Below are positions 22,148 through 33,527 of a DNA stretch of 64,000 bases, one piece after another. A program made the position numbers and the translations under genes. Numbering within the stretch: the stretch's first letter is position 1; every line of letters begins with the position of its first letter. The notes below the pieces were generated by a model, which did no database searches, was not told the origin of the DNA, and was given only the letters and a program-made list of their open reading frames with translations. Where the stretch lies: positions 12,701,860-12,765,859 of the forward strand of contig CM061130.1 of NCBI GenBank assembly GCA_030789695.1, in the 5' to 3' direction. This DNA is from Scilla litardierei. Taxonomy: Eukaryota; Streptophyta; Magnoliopsida; Asparagales; Asparagaceae.

Positions 22148-23705
22148 TGACCGGCGCCCCCGCTTAGCGGTAATGGGTGCGGTGTCGGTTTACCGCAAGT
22201 GCACGGTTAGTGTAGGGTGCGGGAATATCGAACTCAGGGAGGCGAGGTTGTGCTCGAGTCAGGTAGGACCTAAATCACCCCGAGGGGCGAGCTACCCCGA
22301 ATCGGTAGATGGTTGTCACGAAAGGAAATAAAGGGTATGAACAACAAGAAAGAAAACCCGGGACTTTGGTTTCCAACCCAACGAGAGACTCTCGCCGATA
22401 CGGCCTACGGGTATGGATAGCGATCGGGATTAGGGTCTAATGGTGAGACGTTGCCTCTGAAAGTGATACCGGCATCCCATGGGCCCGATATTCCGGTCAG
22501 TGCCCAGGATGATACGCCGGACTTCCCGGATTCGATCAATGGGCACTCCCGTGTCCATTAACACTGATCGGTCCCGGGAGCACTAAGCCCGCAACGATAA
22601 CTCCCAACGTCTCATCCTGTCGCTCCCGCGTGCTAGGATTCGACGTCCACGCTATGGGTGTGAGCTATGGTTAGGGAGTCAACCGCCAAGTTTATTCCCC
22701 CTTGGCCCAACGGTCAAAGGCGGTCTTTTTCCCACCGATGACAATGAAACACCCCGCGTAACCGTTAGATTCCTAATCCCTATCTATTTCCTAACCCTAT
22801 GGACGCATCGGGAAGAGCCCCCGAAGGGGTTTCCACCAAAATCCCAGATTTGGGAACTACTCACAAAAATTCATGAAAAAGCGATCTAAATAAAAATTAA
22901 CCGTTGGAATCATAATCAGACAATTGCAATGCGGAAGTAATAGAGTAGATAAGACAATACTAAAATTTGAGAAAGATCTGAAAACTTACAAAAGAGTAAC
23001 AATTACAGCCGTCACAAAGTGAGAAAACAGTAAAAAACTAGTAGCTCTCGTTTCTGGAACCCTAGGGGTTCTATTTATAGACTCTCGCATCAACCGATCG
23101 GTTGACAAGTCAACCGATCGGTTGATCCGTTACAAAATAATAACAGAAAACGGCGAGCTTTCACCCGATCACATGAACCGGTCGGGTGAGTTCTTGAGTG
23201 ACCGGTTGGATCTTGGAGCAGTCGGGTGAAGTGATCGGTTTGGCGCCCGTGTCTTCAGCTCTTCATCTTCAGCTACAGATGAACCGATCGGGTGAGAGTC
23301 ACCCGATCGGTTGGCATTTTGCTCGAGAAAACAGAGAACAGGCCCCCGCTGAACCGGTCTGCGAACCGGTTGGGTGACCTCCATGTGAACTCCGGCTGAG
23401 ACCGGGTGGTGCACGCGTGCATCACCCGATCGGTTGGAGATGACCAACCGACCGGGTGAGGGGCTGAAAGATGAATTCTTCGACGTTTGACCCCCTGGAT
23501 CACGCGTGACTTCTCCCATTGCTCCGGGGACTTGGGATATCATCGTTAAACGTCCCCTACGTGGTCAATCCCCTGCAATCATGGATAAACAAAGAAAAGT
23601 GAAAGAAAACGAGAAAATACACGAAAAAGAATAAAAGACGGCGGAAAAACACGGAGAAACACAAAAGAAAACGTGCGTGAATATATGAAATATAAACGCA
23701 CGTCA
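22148..23705 (-). repeat. 3' LTR of element C (left copy)
   Basis: On the minus strand it starts TGACGTGCG at 23705 and ends CGGTCA at 22148. The palindrome array (23091-23458) lies upstream of the TATA box CTATAAATAG (complement of 23071-23080). The Ser/Arg-rich ORFs read from the array are not genes. Confidence 0.93.
23091..23458 (-). promoter_or_regulatory. Palindrome array in the LTR of element C (left copy)
   Basis: Copies of a 14-bp palindrome such as CAACCGATCGGTTG or CACCCGATCGGGTG start at about 23091, 23111, 23162, 23175, 23199, 23215, 23228, 23281, 23300, 23351, 23363, 23399, 23423 and 23445. Distances fall mostly at 19-24 bp or 12-16 bp. The edge nearest the promoter lies 11 bp from the TATA box. 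The other LTR has the same array at 31516-31883. Confidence 0.7.
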
Positions 23706-24607
23706 AAATCCCCCAAGCTGAACTCTTCCTCGTCCTCGAGGAAGACGAGTGAGAGTAGGAGCTCGGAAGGGAAAAATAGAGAGGAAGAAAGAAAAAGAAA
23801 ACTCTAAATCCTAGATCGTCCATCAGAGCCACCAAAATCAAAAACGACACATCAAGCAAGCAAACGCCAAATCACACCACTAAACCTAGGAAAACGAGTC
23901 CAAATAAGTGTCATGGGCCCACACGATGAGACGCGAGTGAGTGTGGTCGCGCGCTAGCAAATGGTGTCGCTTTCTACAATGTGCTATGAGGCTCGATATA
24001 CACAAATCCAAGACGTGACCCAAATATCGATTCGAATTGAATTAAGCGGCGAATATAAGTTCAAGCATGCATGAGAAGAGTAAGAATAGAAGCGTATCAT
24101 GCATCGGGGACTCCACAACTAGGGTCAAGGAAATCACGCCACTATAGCCTAGATACTAGCTAAAAAGTTCCTAAGCCAAGTGTTTTCGATAACGACACAA
24201 AAAAACGAAAAAGAAGGACTCAAACGACGCACACAGTGCGACTCCCCCAAGCTAAAGTTTGCATTGCCCTCAATGCAATATGAGTAGTACGGGAGGGCAA
24301 TGAAAATGGGGGGGAATACGCACTGACACAAAAAGAAATGAAAACGAGGAAAACATATAGATGAAACTGAAAAAGAAAGAAAGATCAAAATCAAAATCAA
24401 ACAATACGAAAATAAAAATAAAAACACACGACATGACACGCAAAAAATGAAAAACAAGCACACACAGAAAAATGAGAAAACCAAACAGAACACGACAGCA
24501 CACCAAAATAGACGTCCCCCAAGCTAAACCAGACAGTGCTAGCGAAATGATGTGATCAATGAAATGTAGAGATATGCAAGGGGGAGTCAAAAACAAAAGA
24601 GGTGAAA
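23706..24607 (-). other. 3' non-coding region of element C with hairpin/purine-tract modules
   Basis: Read on the minus strand. The LTR-proximal purine tract AGCTTGGGGGATTTT (23706-23719) is preceded by a perfect 8-bp stem CTTCCTCG-AGGA-CGAGGAAG (23725-23744). A second module at 24242-24276 has stem GCATTG-AGGG-CAATGC before TTTAGCTTGGGGGAG. A third purine run at 24513-24524 has only a weak stem. Pyrimidine-rich ORFs here are low complexity. Confidence 0.7.
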
Positions 24608-26627
24608 TCAGAAAGCAGGAGAAGGTGAGTCCTCGTCCTCCTCGGAAGAGAGTGTGGATGGGTGGTCGGGGGAGGCTGGGGGTGTGCGGAGAAGTGGGGA
24701 ATGAGGCGGAGGAATAGGGGCAGCGGTGGTGTGAACAATGGGAGGAGTGTCGGTGGTGGTGGGTGGTGGTGGTAGGAAGGCGATCAAGGCGGTGGTGAGA
24801 GGAATAGAAATGGAGGAAGAAGATGCGGTGGTGACGGTAGTGGGAGGTGGTGGGAGGGATCTGGAGCGCACCGGCAATTTCCTCCGGTGCACGTATGGAG
24901 TGACGGAGGAGGAGGGAGGAGGTAGCGTGGGTGCGGTGGAAGTGGTCGGGAGGGGTAAAGTGGATGCCGGGATGGGATTAGAAGAGGGAGGAGAAGATTG
25001 TGGTGAGGGGGGTGATGGATGTGGGGATGTGTGGGTGGGTGGGGGAGAAGATCGCCGGGGTGGTGAAGGTGGAGGTGGTGAAGGTGGAGGTGGTCCGTGG
25101 ATATGAGTGAGAAGGCGAAGAATGGCGGCCACGTTCCTCTCAAGTGTGAGGAAATGTGGGTGAGTAAGAAAGGAGGATGGCGATGGGTCCGAGGAAGCAG
25201 AGGACATGACAAGCTCACGAAGGGCAGCGACCTCCCTCTCAAGACCTAGACGGGCAGATACCTGACGACGACCAAAAGATGTAGACTGACGCGAGGCAGA
25301 GGTGGTGCCGCCAGGTAAGGTCGAAGAGGGGCCGGCGGCAGTGGTCATGCCGGCACAGGAGACAAGGCCAGAAATGGCCGCAAGGAGGTGCTCAGACGTG
25401 ATCGGTCCCGGAGCAGAAACAGGACGACTCGGGCTAGCCCCTAAGTCTCCCCCAGACGCAGGGATATCATGCTCGCCTAAGTGGGCGGCAGGGGCCGGTG
25501 GTCTGCGTGCGCCTGCGGGAAGGAAAGGAAGATTCAACCCCGCTAAGAAGTCGGGATCAGGAGGGAAGGTCCAATCTCCCACGAGAGCAATGGTCATGCG
25601 AGCGGGGTTGGGCAGAATGGTGTAAGGGGCTGGGGGTGGCCATAATTAAAGATGAAGCGGCCATCAGAGTGGGGTCTAATCATGTGGATGTGCCGCAGGA
25701 CATCAATATCAAGCTGTGAGGGTCCTGCGGCTGCTGGAAGATTATTGGGGATGGTAATATTGAATTGGGCGTGAGAGCAGATGATCGTGATGATGCCCCC
25801 GCAACAAAACTTTCCCTTACCGGCCCGGCTGATCTCGAGTAGCTTGTAAACAAGCCAATCGCTGCCATGGATGGGGACGGTAGGGGCCCTGAAGCTAATT
25901 CCATCATCATCCCGGACATAAGGAAAAGTCATGGCCCAAAGGATAAAAAGGTCAGGGATAGTCACGGTGCCGGACTCGTCCCTAGGAAAAAATGCAGATG
26001 AAATGATCCTATGGGCCAAACGAAACACGGTATGAATGATGGAGGAGGCCTTGGCTCTTCCTCGGGGATAGTCACGGATCATTGTGAGGCGGAACCAGAA
26101 TTGATCGACATCAAACTCGGGCGTGTACCCGTAGTGTCGGATGGAATCATCCCCGAGATTGGGGAAACCAAATATATCGTTAATCGTGTTCAGATTTGTG
26201 GTGACACTACGGTTACGCACCCTGAATTTAATGTTCGACCCGCACTCCCAAACAAGCGTGGAGAGAAATTCGAGTGTGAGTGCCGGGTAGGATATGGCAG
26301 ATGCATTAAGAAAGGCAAACCATCCTAAGTTAGCGAAAAGAGATTCGACCTCGGTGTAAACACCGAGATCAACAAGTGTTTTTGTGTGCGGGAACTTAGT
26401 GGATAGATGCCCTCGAGCATCGAGCCTACGGTAAAAATCCTTGTGCTCCTGGTTCCTAAAGATATACCCATGTGGGCCCAACATTGGGTCCACAGGGGGG
26501 ATAACAGGCAGGGGAGGGCCAAGTGTAAGAGCTCGTGTACAGGAAGGGGGCGTGTTTGTTTTCGTCTCTTTCGAGATGGCTCCTCCTCCCGCATAATTCC
26601 CTTCCCCTTGTCCTTATCCTTAGCCAT
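24608..26627 (-). pseudogene. Accessory ORF of element C (NLS-like start, central domain, Pro-rich tail)
   Basis: The likely start is ATG 26627 (MAKDKDKGKGIMREEE), followed by PSRKRRKQTR, a bipartite NLS-like segment. A frameshift in a C-run near 26552 moves the frame to 26493-25594, which encodes the central domain (FYRRLDARGH, LGVYTEVESLFANLGW, SYPALTLEFLSTL, INDIFGFPNLG). This resembles proteins annotated as Athila ORF1 or plant transposon proteins. At 25597 an ATGA overlap shifts to a frame (25597-24608) with a leucine-rich helix (LGLEREVAALRELV) and a very Pro-rich tail. Two slips only, so the protein was intact until recently. No enzymatic motif. The position after protease replaces RT and integrase. 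Confidence 0.7.
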
Positions 26628-27620
26628 GTGTGAGTGTGCGTGTGTGAATGAGTGCAAAAAACAGTGGATGCACACTAACACAAGCAAACGAGCAAGCACA
26701 ATCTATAGGGCAAATATATAAATATAAGCTTAGGAGCGAGTGTACCCAAGCGGAATGGCGGAGCTTGCTCATAGACGTCCCCACACTGTTCAACGAGAGT
26801 AGCGTGGAGCCGCGGCGATCTCTTCCGGTAAGAAATTTCGAAATGGGGTTGTTTGGGGGGGAAATTAGGTCAGAAATTTGAGATGGAAGGAGAGAGAGGG
26901 TGTAGATGATGGAGGGATTGTTGGAGGAGGTGGAGAGAGAGAGTAATAGAGGAGTAGAGGACATGGGGGAGTGAGAATCGGTCGTTGGGGAGGAGAGGAA
27001 GGCGAAACGGTGGCGGTTTTTGCGATCGGTCGAGGATGAAAACGAACGGGTGTCGGAGGTTTATATAGGGTTTTAAGTCGAACCGATCGGGTGACTTGTC
27101 ACCCGATCGGTTGACGGTTAGGTCGAAATCCTTGCCGAAGAAATGCTACAGGCGAACCGGTCGGTTGACTTGTCAACCGATCGGTTGGTCGCTCCACTCA
27201 TTTTCCCGAGAACTTAGGGCTGCTCACCCGGTCGCATCAACCGATGGCGCTTGAACTCAACCGATCGGTTGATATTCCCCAAAAATTTCCGAGAGTTCTC
27301 CCCAGCTCACCCGGTCTGTCACCCGGTCTCTTCATTACTCAACCGATCGGGTCATTTGGGGACAGATCTCGGCATGTATCTGATACATCCCAACCGATCG
27401 GGTGAGTTATCAACCGATCGGTTGGGGCATGTTTCCTGCAAAAACCAACAGATTTGTCTAAGTCCCCGAACGAATGTTCTTGCGGCTGATTTTATTTAAA
27501 CAAGTAGATAAAATAAAGTCAAAAATAACGCTAAAAAATCGGGGAAAAGTTTAGAGCATGGGTTGCCTCCCATGAAGCGCACTTGTTTAACGTCGTTGGC
27601 TCGACGCCCGCAAGAGATGA
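26628..27620 (-). promoter_or_regulatory. Internal promoter region of element C with palindrome array
   Basis: Palindromes of the LTR type start at 27080, 27100; 27154, 27174; 27225, 27238, 27258; 27308, 27320, 27340; 27391, 27411. Distances are 20 bp in every pair, with extra copies 12-13 bp upstream of three. On the minus strand the array ends 11 bp before a TATA box CCTATATAAA (complement of about 27060-27069), about 435 bp upstream of the accessory ATG. Sequence between TATA and ATG is not related to the LTR, so this is not a copied LTR. The part nearest protease holds a GGGAGGCAACCC motif (about 27561-27572), shared with element D. Confidence 0.65.
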
Positions 27621-29090
27621 TCATGGTGGTTGATACGGGTGATGCCCGAAGTTCGGCATCTCTTTCTCATTGGAGCTGAAGGTACTTGGAGTAGTCAGCG
27701 GCTGGAAAAATACTTGCTCGACTACCCTCCCCTTATTCTTGGGATCCAGGGGCTTTTCTTTCGTGTTGGCGCTTCCCGCCATCTTCTTTAGGATCCGGAC
27801 CTCATCTTTAGTGAGGTCCATGGGCTCTTTCCCCGTTCTCCTCGCAGGAGGAGCCTTGGGGAACCCAGGAGGGGTCGTTCTTGCTGCACTCGCCTTTCCA
27901 GCAGCTTCTTTGTTCTTGGGACCGTCTCCATCTTCTGAATCCCCCAAGTCATCGGGGGGGTTTCTTAAGAGAATCTCCCAGGAGCTCTCTTCAGCGGCCT
28001 TTTCTTCTTCTACCTCAAGCAAATTACACCGAGGGTCATCAGGGGGATCGGGGTGCTTCATGGACAACCCCAGATCAAACTCAACTTTTTCTCCGCTGAC
28101 GTTTAAAGAGAGTTTTCTGTTCTTCACATCTATTAAAACGCCAGCAGTGGGCATGAAAGGCCGTCCCAGGATGATGGGGGTGTGTACGTCCTCAGGCATG
28201 TCCATGACTACAAAGTCCACTGGCACATGCACCCCTCTTACATTTACGGGGAGGTCATCCACAATCCCCACCGGATATTTGACCGACCGGTCAGCTAGTT
28301 GCAGGGTCATACCGGTGGGCTCTAAATCACCCATTCCTATCCTTCTATACATCGACAAGGGCATCAAAATAACACTCGCTCCGAGGTCGACGAGTGCACG
28401 ATGAATCTTCACTGCCCCGATCGTGCAAGGAATAGAGAAGCTCCCCTGGTCCTTAAGTTTCGGTGGATTTGCCCTCTGAATAAGAGCGCTACATTCCGCC
28501 GTCAGCACTACTTTCTCCTTTCTAGACCCTCTAGTCACCAAATCTTTCAGGAATTTTGCATAGGAGGGGATTGTTTCGATTGCTTCTAGGAAGGGGATTT
28601 GCAGGCTTAGGTCCTTGACCAGGGCGAAGAACTTGCCATATTTCTCATCAATTTTGGCCTGAGCTAACCGTTGAGGAAATGGCACAACTGGTTTGAACAC
28701 TTTCGGGCTCCCTTCCTCCTTCTTCTTCTTCTCTTCTTCAGAGACTCCCTCCGGAGTCATAGGATTTGATGACGAAGCACCGGCGTCGTTTGATTTTTCG
28801 ATCGGTCTCTCAACGACCAATGGTGCTTCCGGGTTGCTAGGGGGCACTCTAGTAGGAATTTGTGTCCCGCTTCTCAGAACGATAGCAGACACATTTGCGT
28901 GCTCGTGCACGAGTGCCGATGTTTGGGTTGCTCCCCTCGGGTTCACCTCCGGTTGTGGCGGCAATTGGTTTTGTGACCTTGAAAGGTTCGCCACTTGTAA
29001 CCCCAGCTGGGTTACTTGGTCCGTGAGGGTCCACTGACCCATTTCCAGCTTTTGATTGATCTTCTCCTGGTTGGTAATATATTGAGTCAA
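27621..29090 (-). CDS. Gag C-terminus and protease of element C
   Basis: An open frame of 489 codons continuing gag after a break near 29155. Residues about 1-130 are linker (leucine-rich start, then acidic and Lys-rich). IPFLEAIETIPSYAKFLKDL (about 170-190) is the conserved pre-protease segment. The retropepsin-like domain starts at VDLGASVILMP (about residue 240; DLG replaces DTG, as usual in this clade) and includes IILGRPFMPTAGVLIDVKN. About 150 acidic then basic residues follow and end at a stop at 27621, where RT would begin in an autonomous element. It would process the particle proteins. No RT motif follows on any frame. Confidence 0.85.
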   Translation of the reverse strand: MTQYITNQEKINQKLEMGQWTLTDQVTQLGLQVANLSRSQNQLPPQPEVNPRGATQTSALVHEHANVSAIVLRSGTQIPTRVPPSNPEAPLVVERPIEKSNDAGASSSNPMTPEGVSEEEKKKKEEGSPKVFKPVVPFPQRLAQAKIDEKYGKFFALVKDLSLQIPFLEAIETIPSYAKFLKDLVTRGSRKEKVVLTAECSALIQRANPPKLKDQGSFSIPCTIGAVKIHRALVDLGASVILMPLSMYRRIGMGDLEPTGMTLQLADRSVKYPVGIVDDLPVNVRGVHVPVDFVVMDMPEDVHTPIILGRPFMPTAGVLIDVKNRKLSLNVSGEKVEFDLGLSMKHPDPPDDPRCNLLEVEEEKAAEESSWEILLRNPPDDLGDSEDGDGPKNKEAAGKASAARTTPPGFPKAPPARRTGKEPMDLTKDEVRILKKMAGSANTKEKPLDPKNKGRVVEQVFFQPLTTPSTFSSNEKEMPNFGHHPYQPP

Positions 29091-30379
29091 GAGAGACTCA
29101 ACCGGAGAGACGGCCCTCTGTTGGCCATACTGCTGCTGCTGCTGGAATGGCTGCTAATTCCTGCGGGCATAAAATTGTTGCTGAGGTTGCTGCTGAAATG
29201 GTTGCTGCTGAAATGGTTGCTACGGAACCTGGCTCTGCTGTTGCCTAGCCGGCTGATATGTTTTGTTGCTGCGGCTGCTGAGGTGGCGAGGGCTGAAATG
29301 GTGGCCGGTAACTGAAGTTTGGGTGGTTTCGGTTGTTCGGAGAGTATGCCGGGTTGGAATTGGTCCTTGGCGGATACGGCGCATTTCCCGTAGGGTTGTA
29401 AAATAGTGTGCTCGCCTGATCCAACGGTGGTGAGATGTCACCACCGTCGAATTCCCCAAAGAATTCGGACTCTTCCGCAGAAATTTGATGTGTACCGGCC
29501 CCACCGGCTCCTACCATTAGTGCGGAGATCTGGGTCGAAAGCAAGTCGAACTTGCTTGAAAGTTTGTCCACGTCCTCGACTCTGTGTATACCCCCAGATC
29601 TTGGTGTGGCTCTCTCGTCACACCACTGCTCATTGTTGGATGCCATATTTTCCAGAATATGTCCGACATCTTCCTCGCTCCTAGACATGAAGGAACCCCC
29701 CAGCCACGGCGTCCATAGAAGATTTCAGGTCATCCCTCAACCCATTGTAGAACAGATTAATAATCTGCCACTTCGGAAGCTCATGGTGAGGGCATCTTCT
29801 TTGCATTTCTTTATATCTCGTACAAGCTTCATGCAAGGACTCGTGGCTGGCCTGGGAGAAGGAGGAGATCTCACTCCTCAACTTCATGGTCTTCCCCGGA
29901 GGAAAGATCTTCGTCAGAAAAGCATTGGAGAGCTTCTCCCAGGTGTTGAAAGTGTTGGGGTCCTTCCCCCTTAGCCATTGCTTGGCTTTGTCTCGCAAAG
30001 AGAAGGGGAACAGCTTCAGACGGATAGCCTCTGTCGTGACACCATTAATCCGGAAGGTGTCACACTTCTCCAAGAAGGAGTCTAGGTGCTCGATCGGGCT
30101 CTCCATGGGTGCACCCACAAACTGGTCCTGCTGGATCCATGTCACTAGAGCCGGCTTCAGCTCAAAGCTTTGGGCCGCAATAGCTGGAGATCGGATGGCG
30201 GAAGTCGACTCGATAGATGGCATCGAGTACTCCAACAGAGACTTGTGAGGTGGGGTGTTCTCCTCCATGGATTCGGGATCTTCTCTTCTTCACTTCTCGG
30301 TGGCCAAACGCCTAAGGGTGGCGTTAATCTCTGGATCGAGGGGAATCAAGTCGTCAAGACTCCTTGAACTCCTGCGCAT
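29091..30379 (-). pseudogene. gag: Gag of element C, broken
   Basis: Homology starts at ATG 30379 (MRRSSRSLDDLIPLDPEI). After one TGA near 30292 the frame from 30268 holds the capsid domain: HLDSFLEKCDTFRINGVT, RLKLFPFSLRDKAKQWLRG, FPPGKTMKLRSEISSFSQ, LFYNGLRDDLKSSMDAVAGG. A frameshift near 29690 leads to a second segment (ILENMASNNEQW, then Pro/Asn/Gln-rich) ending near 29245, and a further stop near 29155 precedes the protease frame. I see no zinc knuckle. Gag would form the particles that package element RNA. Confidence 0.85.
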
Positions 30380-30548
30380 GAAAAACAACAAACACCCGTG
30401 AAGCGACAAGTGGGAAAGAAACAGATAAAATAAGAAATAAAAATAAGAAAAAGAAAAAAGAAAAAGGAGAATGCGAAAATTATCGCGAGGTAGGAATGTG
30501 AGCTAGACACGAGGGTTCAAGAGATCCTAAAATAACAAGCACGTTGCC

Positions 30549-30566
30549 TCCCCGGCAACGGCGCCA
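30549..30566 (-). other. Primer-binding site of element C (tRNA-Asp)
   Basis: The reverse complement is TGGCGCCGTTGCCGGGGA, a perfect tRNA-Asp match, six bases from the LTR. Between it and the gag start (30380-30548) lies an A/G-rich leader with no ORF. Confidence 0.9.
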
Positions 30567-30572
30567 TAAACT

Positions 30573-32130
30573 TGATCGGCGCCCCCGCTTAGCGATAATG
30601 GGCGCGGTGTCGGTTTATCGCAAGTGCACGGTGAGTGTAGGGTGCGGGAATATCGAACTCAGGGAGGCGAGGTTGTGCTCGAGTCAGGTAGGACCTAAAT
30701 CACCCCGAGGGGCGAGCTAGCCCGAATCGGTAGATGGTTGTCACGAAAGGAAATAAAGGGTATGAACAACAAGAAAGAAAACCCGGGACTTTGGTTTCCA
30801 ACCCGACGAGAGACTCTCGCCGATACGGCCTACGGGTATGGATAGCGATCGGGATTAGGGTCTAATGGTAAGAAGTTGCCTCTGAAAGTGATACCGGCAT
30901 CCCATGGGCCCGATATTCCAGTTGGTGCCCAGGATGATACGCCGGACTTCCCAGATTCGATCAGTGGGCACTCCCGTGTCCATTAACACGGATCGGTCCC
31001 GGGAGCACTAAGCCCGCAACGATAACTCCCAACGTCTCATCCTGCCGCTCCCGCGTGCTAGGATTTGACGTCCACGCTATGGGTGTGAGCTATGGCTAGG
31101 GAGTCAACCGCCAAGTTTATTCCCCCTTGGCCCAACGGTCAAAGGCGGTCTTTTTCCCGCCGATGACAATGAAACACCCCGCGTAACCGTTAGATTCCTA
31201 ATCCCTATCGATTTCCTAACCCTATGGACGCATCGGGAAGAGCCCCCGAAGGGGTTTCCACCAAAATCCCAGATTTGGGAACTACTCACAAAAATTCATG
31301 AAAAAGCGATCTAAATAAAAATTAACCGTTGGAATCATAATCAGACAATTGCAATGCGGAAGTAATAGAGTAGATAAGACAATACTAAAATTTGAGAAAG
31401 ATCTGAAAACTTACAAAAGAGTAACAATTACAGCCGTCACAAAGTGAGAAAACAGTAAAAAACTAGTAGCTCTCGTTTCTGGAACCCTAGGGGTTCTATT
31501 TATAGACTCTCGCATCAACCGATCGGTTGACAAGTCAACCGATCGGTTGATCCGTTACAAAATAATAACAGAAAACGGCGAGCTTTCACCCGATCACATG
31601 AACCGGTCGGGTGAGTTCTTGAGTGACCGGTTGGATCTTGGAGCAGTCGGGTGAAGCGATCGGTTTGGCGCCCGTGTCTTCAGCTCTTCATCTTCAGCTA
31701 CAGATGAACCGATCGGGTGAGAGTCACCCGATCGGTTGGCATTTTTCTCGAGAAAACAGAGAACAGGCCCCCGCGGAACCGGTCTGCGAACCGGTCGGGT
31801 GACCTCCATGTGAGCTCCGGCTGAGACCGGGTGGTGCACGCGTGCATCACCCGATCGGTTGGAGATGACCAACCGACCGGGTGAGGGGCTGAAAGATGAA
31901 TTCTTCGACGTTTGACCCCCTGGATCACGCGTGACTTCTCCCGTTGCTCCGGGGACTTGGGATATCATCGTTAAACGTCCCCTACGTGGTCAATCCCCTG
32001 CAATCATGGATAAACAAAGAAAAGTGAAAGAAAACAAGAAAATACACGAAAACGAATAAAAGACGGCGGAAAAACACGGAGAAACACAAAAGAAAACGTG
32101 CGTGAATATATGAAATATAAACGCACGTCA
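30573..32130 (-). repeat. 5' LTR of element C (right copy)
   Basis: The partner of 22148-23705, same length, about 98% identical. The palindrome array lies at 31516-31883 and the TATA box on the complement of about 31496-31505. It is followed by the CTCAG target duplication and then by element D gag. Confidence 0.93.
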
Positions 32131-32135
32131 CTCAG

Positions 32136-33527
32136 CAGTAGCATGGGCAGCAGCAGAATCAGCAGCAGGGCGGATTTAGGCCAGCTGGACCTTACCGACC
32201 GCCAGGATATCAATTCAACCGGCCGCCTCAGCAGGGCTATGTGCCAAACCCGCCGCGGTCAAATCTGAAGGCCACTTTGGAGACCTTTATTAGTGGTCGG
32301 GCCCATTTCAATCAGGACACCTCGATCCAGTTCAAGAGCATAAATTCTTCACTTGATAAACTGAGGGGTCAAATGTCCCAGCTCTTGAAGAATCAGGGAA
32401 GATTGCCCTCATAGTCGGAGACCAAGAGCCCAAGCTAATGCTGTGGTATCTGTTACCACACGTGGTGGATGGGTGACAGACCCCGTCATGGTCCCGGTGT
32501 TGAATAAGGAGAAAGTTATTGTTGAAGAAGCCGGTGATGACAGTGATAGAGAAGAGGCTGCTGAAAAGCCTATGATTATTGAGGAGAAGGCGGATACCCC
32601 ATCCATCACACCTATTACAACACCGCCTCCCGTTGATGCAGATAAGAGTAAAGCTACCCGACCTCCCCCTCCATACCTACAGAGGCTAGACCTGGCCAAG
32701 ATGGAGAAGAAATACTCCAAGTTCATGGAGTTATTGAAAGGAATCCAGTTGAACATCCCGTTCATGGACGCTATCATGGAGATCCCAATTTATGCCAAAT
32801 TTTTGAAGGATCTAATCACGAGGAAGAGAAAGCCTGAGGAAATTAAGCTCATGGAGGACTCCACCTCCGTTATCAAAAATCTTCTCCCCGGAAGCTGCCG
32901 GATCCGAGGAGCTTCACCGTGCCGTGCTCCATTGGAGGGATGCCTATCAGCAGAGCTCTGATTGATCTGGGGGCTAGCATCAGTTTGATGCCCCTTTCTA
33001 TTTTCAAGAGGTTGCAGACTGGAAGTGAACTAGAGCAGACAAGTATGTCCATCCAGCTTGCAGACCATTCTATCACCTACCCGGTGGGTATAGCAAGGGA
33101 TGTCATTCTTCAGATACCCCCAGGGTTATGTGTTCACGTCGACTTCATTATCATGGACGTGCCCGAGGGAGGGAGCTCCTAGCTTATACTCAGCTGCCCC
33201 TTCATGGCGACGGTTGGTGTTCTGATCGATGTCCGAGAAGGGACCCTCTCTCTGAATGTGGGGAATATCGAAGATGAGTTTCGGCTGCAGAAGCTGATGA
33301 GAGAGCGTGCTCATGAGGAAAGGGCCAGCTATTTGGAGCTCCTGGAAGATGAAGCCGTTGAAGATTTCACTTCTGAAGGGGTCATGAAGGACCCAATGAA
33401 AATAGGAATTGAAGATGCCGACGACCCAACCTACCACAAAGTGGTCGCCGCATACATCCGAGTATTGGATGAGGAACTTCTACATCATTCTTCGAATCGT
33501 GAAGAACCAGAGACCATAGTCTACTAA
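32136..33527 (+). pseudogene. Gag C-terminus and protease of element D, second part
   Basis: A Gln-rich gag tail resumes after element C and is broken by stops up to about 32415. From 32443 a frame holds the linker and IPFMDAIMEIPIYAKFLKDL. A frameshift near 32890 leads to the protease at 32919-33527 (ALIDLGASISLMP, LADHSITYPVGI, CPFMATVGVLIDV), with TAG at 33181-33183. Length and order match the gag-protease unit of element C, including the missing RT and integrase after the end at 33527. Confidence 0.83.

Larger units (their letters stand above)
22148..32130 (-). mobile_element. Ty3/gypsy element C: LTR, gag, protease, accessory ORF; no RT or integrase
   Basis: Two 1558-bp LTRs (22148-23705 and 30573-32130, offset 8425) are flanked by the perfect target duplication CTCAG (22143-22147 and 32131-32135). 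On the minus strand: tRNA-Asp primer site, gag, protease, a palindrome-rich promoter-like spacer, accessory ORF, hairpin/purine-tract modules, 3' LTR. RT, RNase H and integrase are absent, so it must be mobilised in trans. I counted about 28 LTR differences (1.8%). It interrupts the gag of element D. Confidence 0.93.

Noticed and set aside
24738..25106. Gly/Val-rich plus-strand ORF
   Set aside because: Antisense shadow of the Pro-rich tail of the C accessory ORF.
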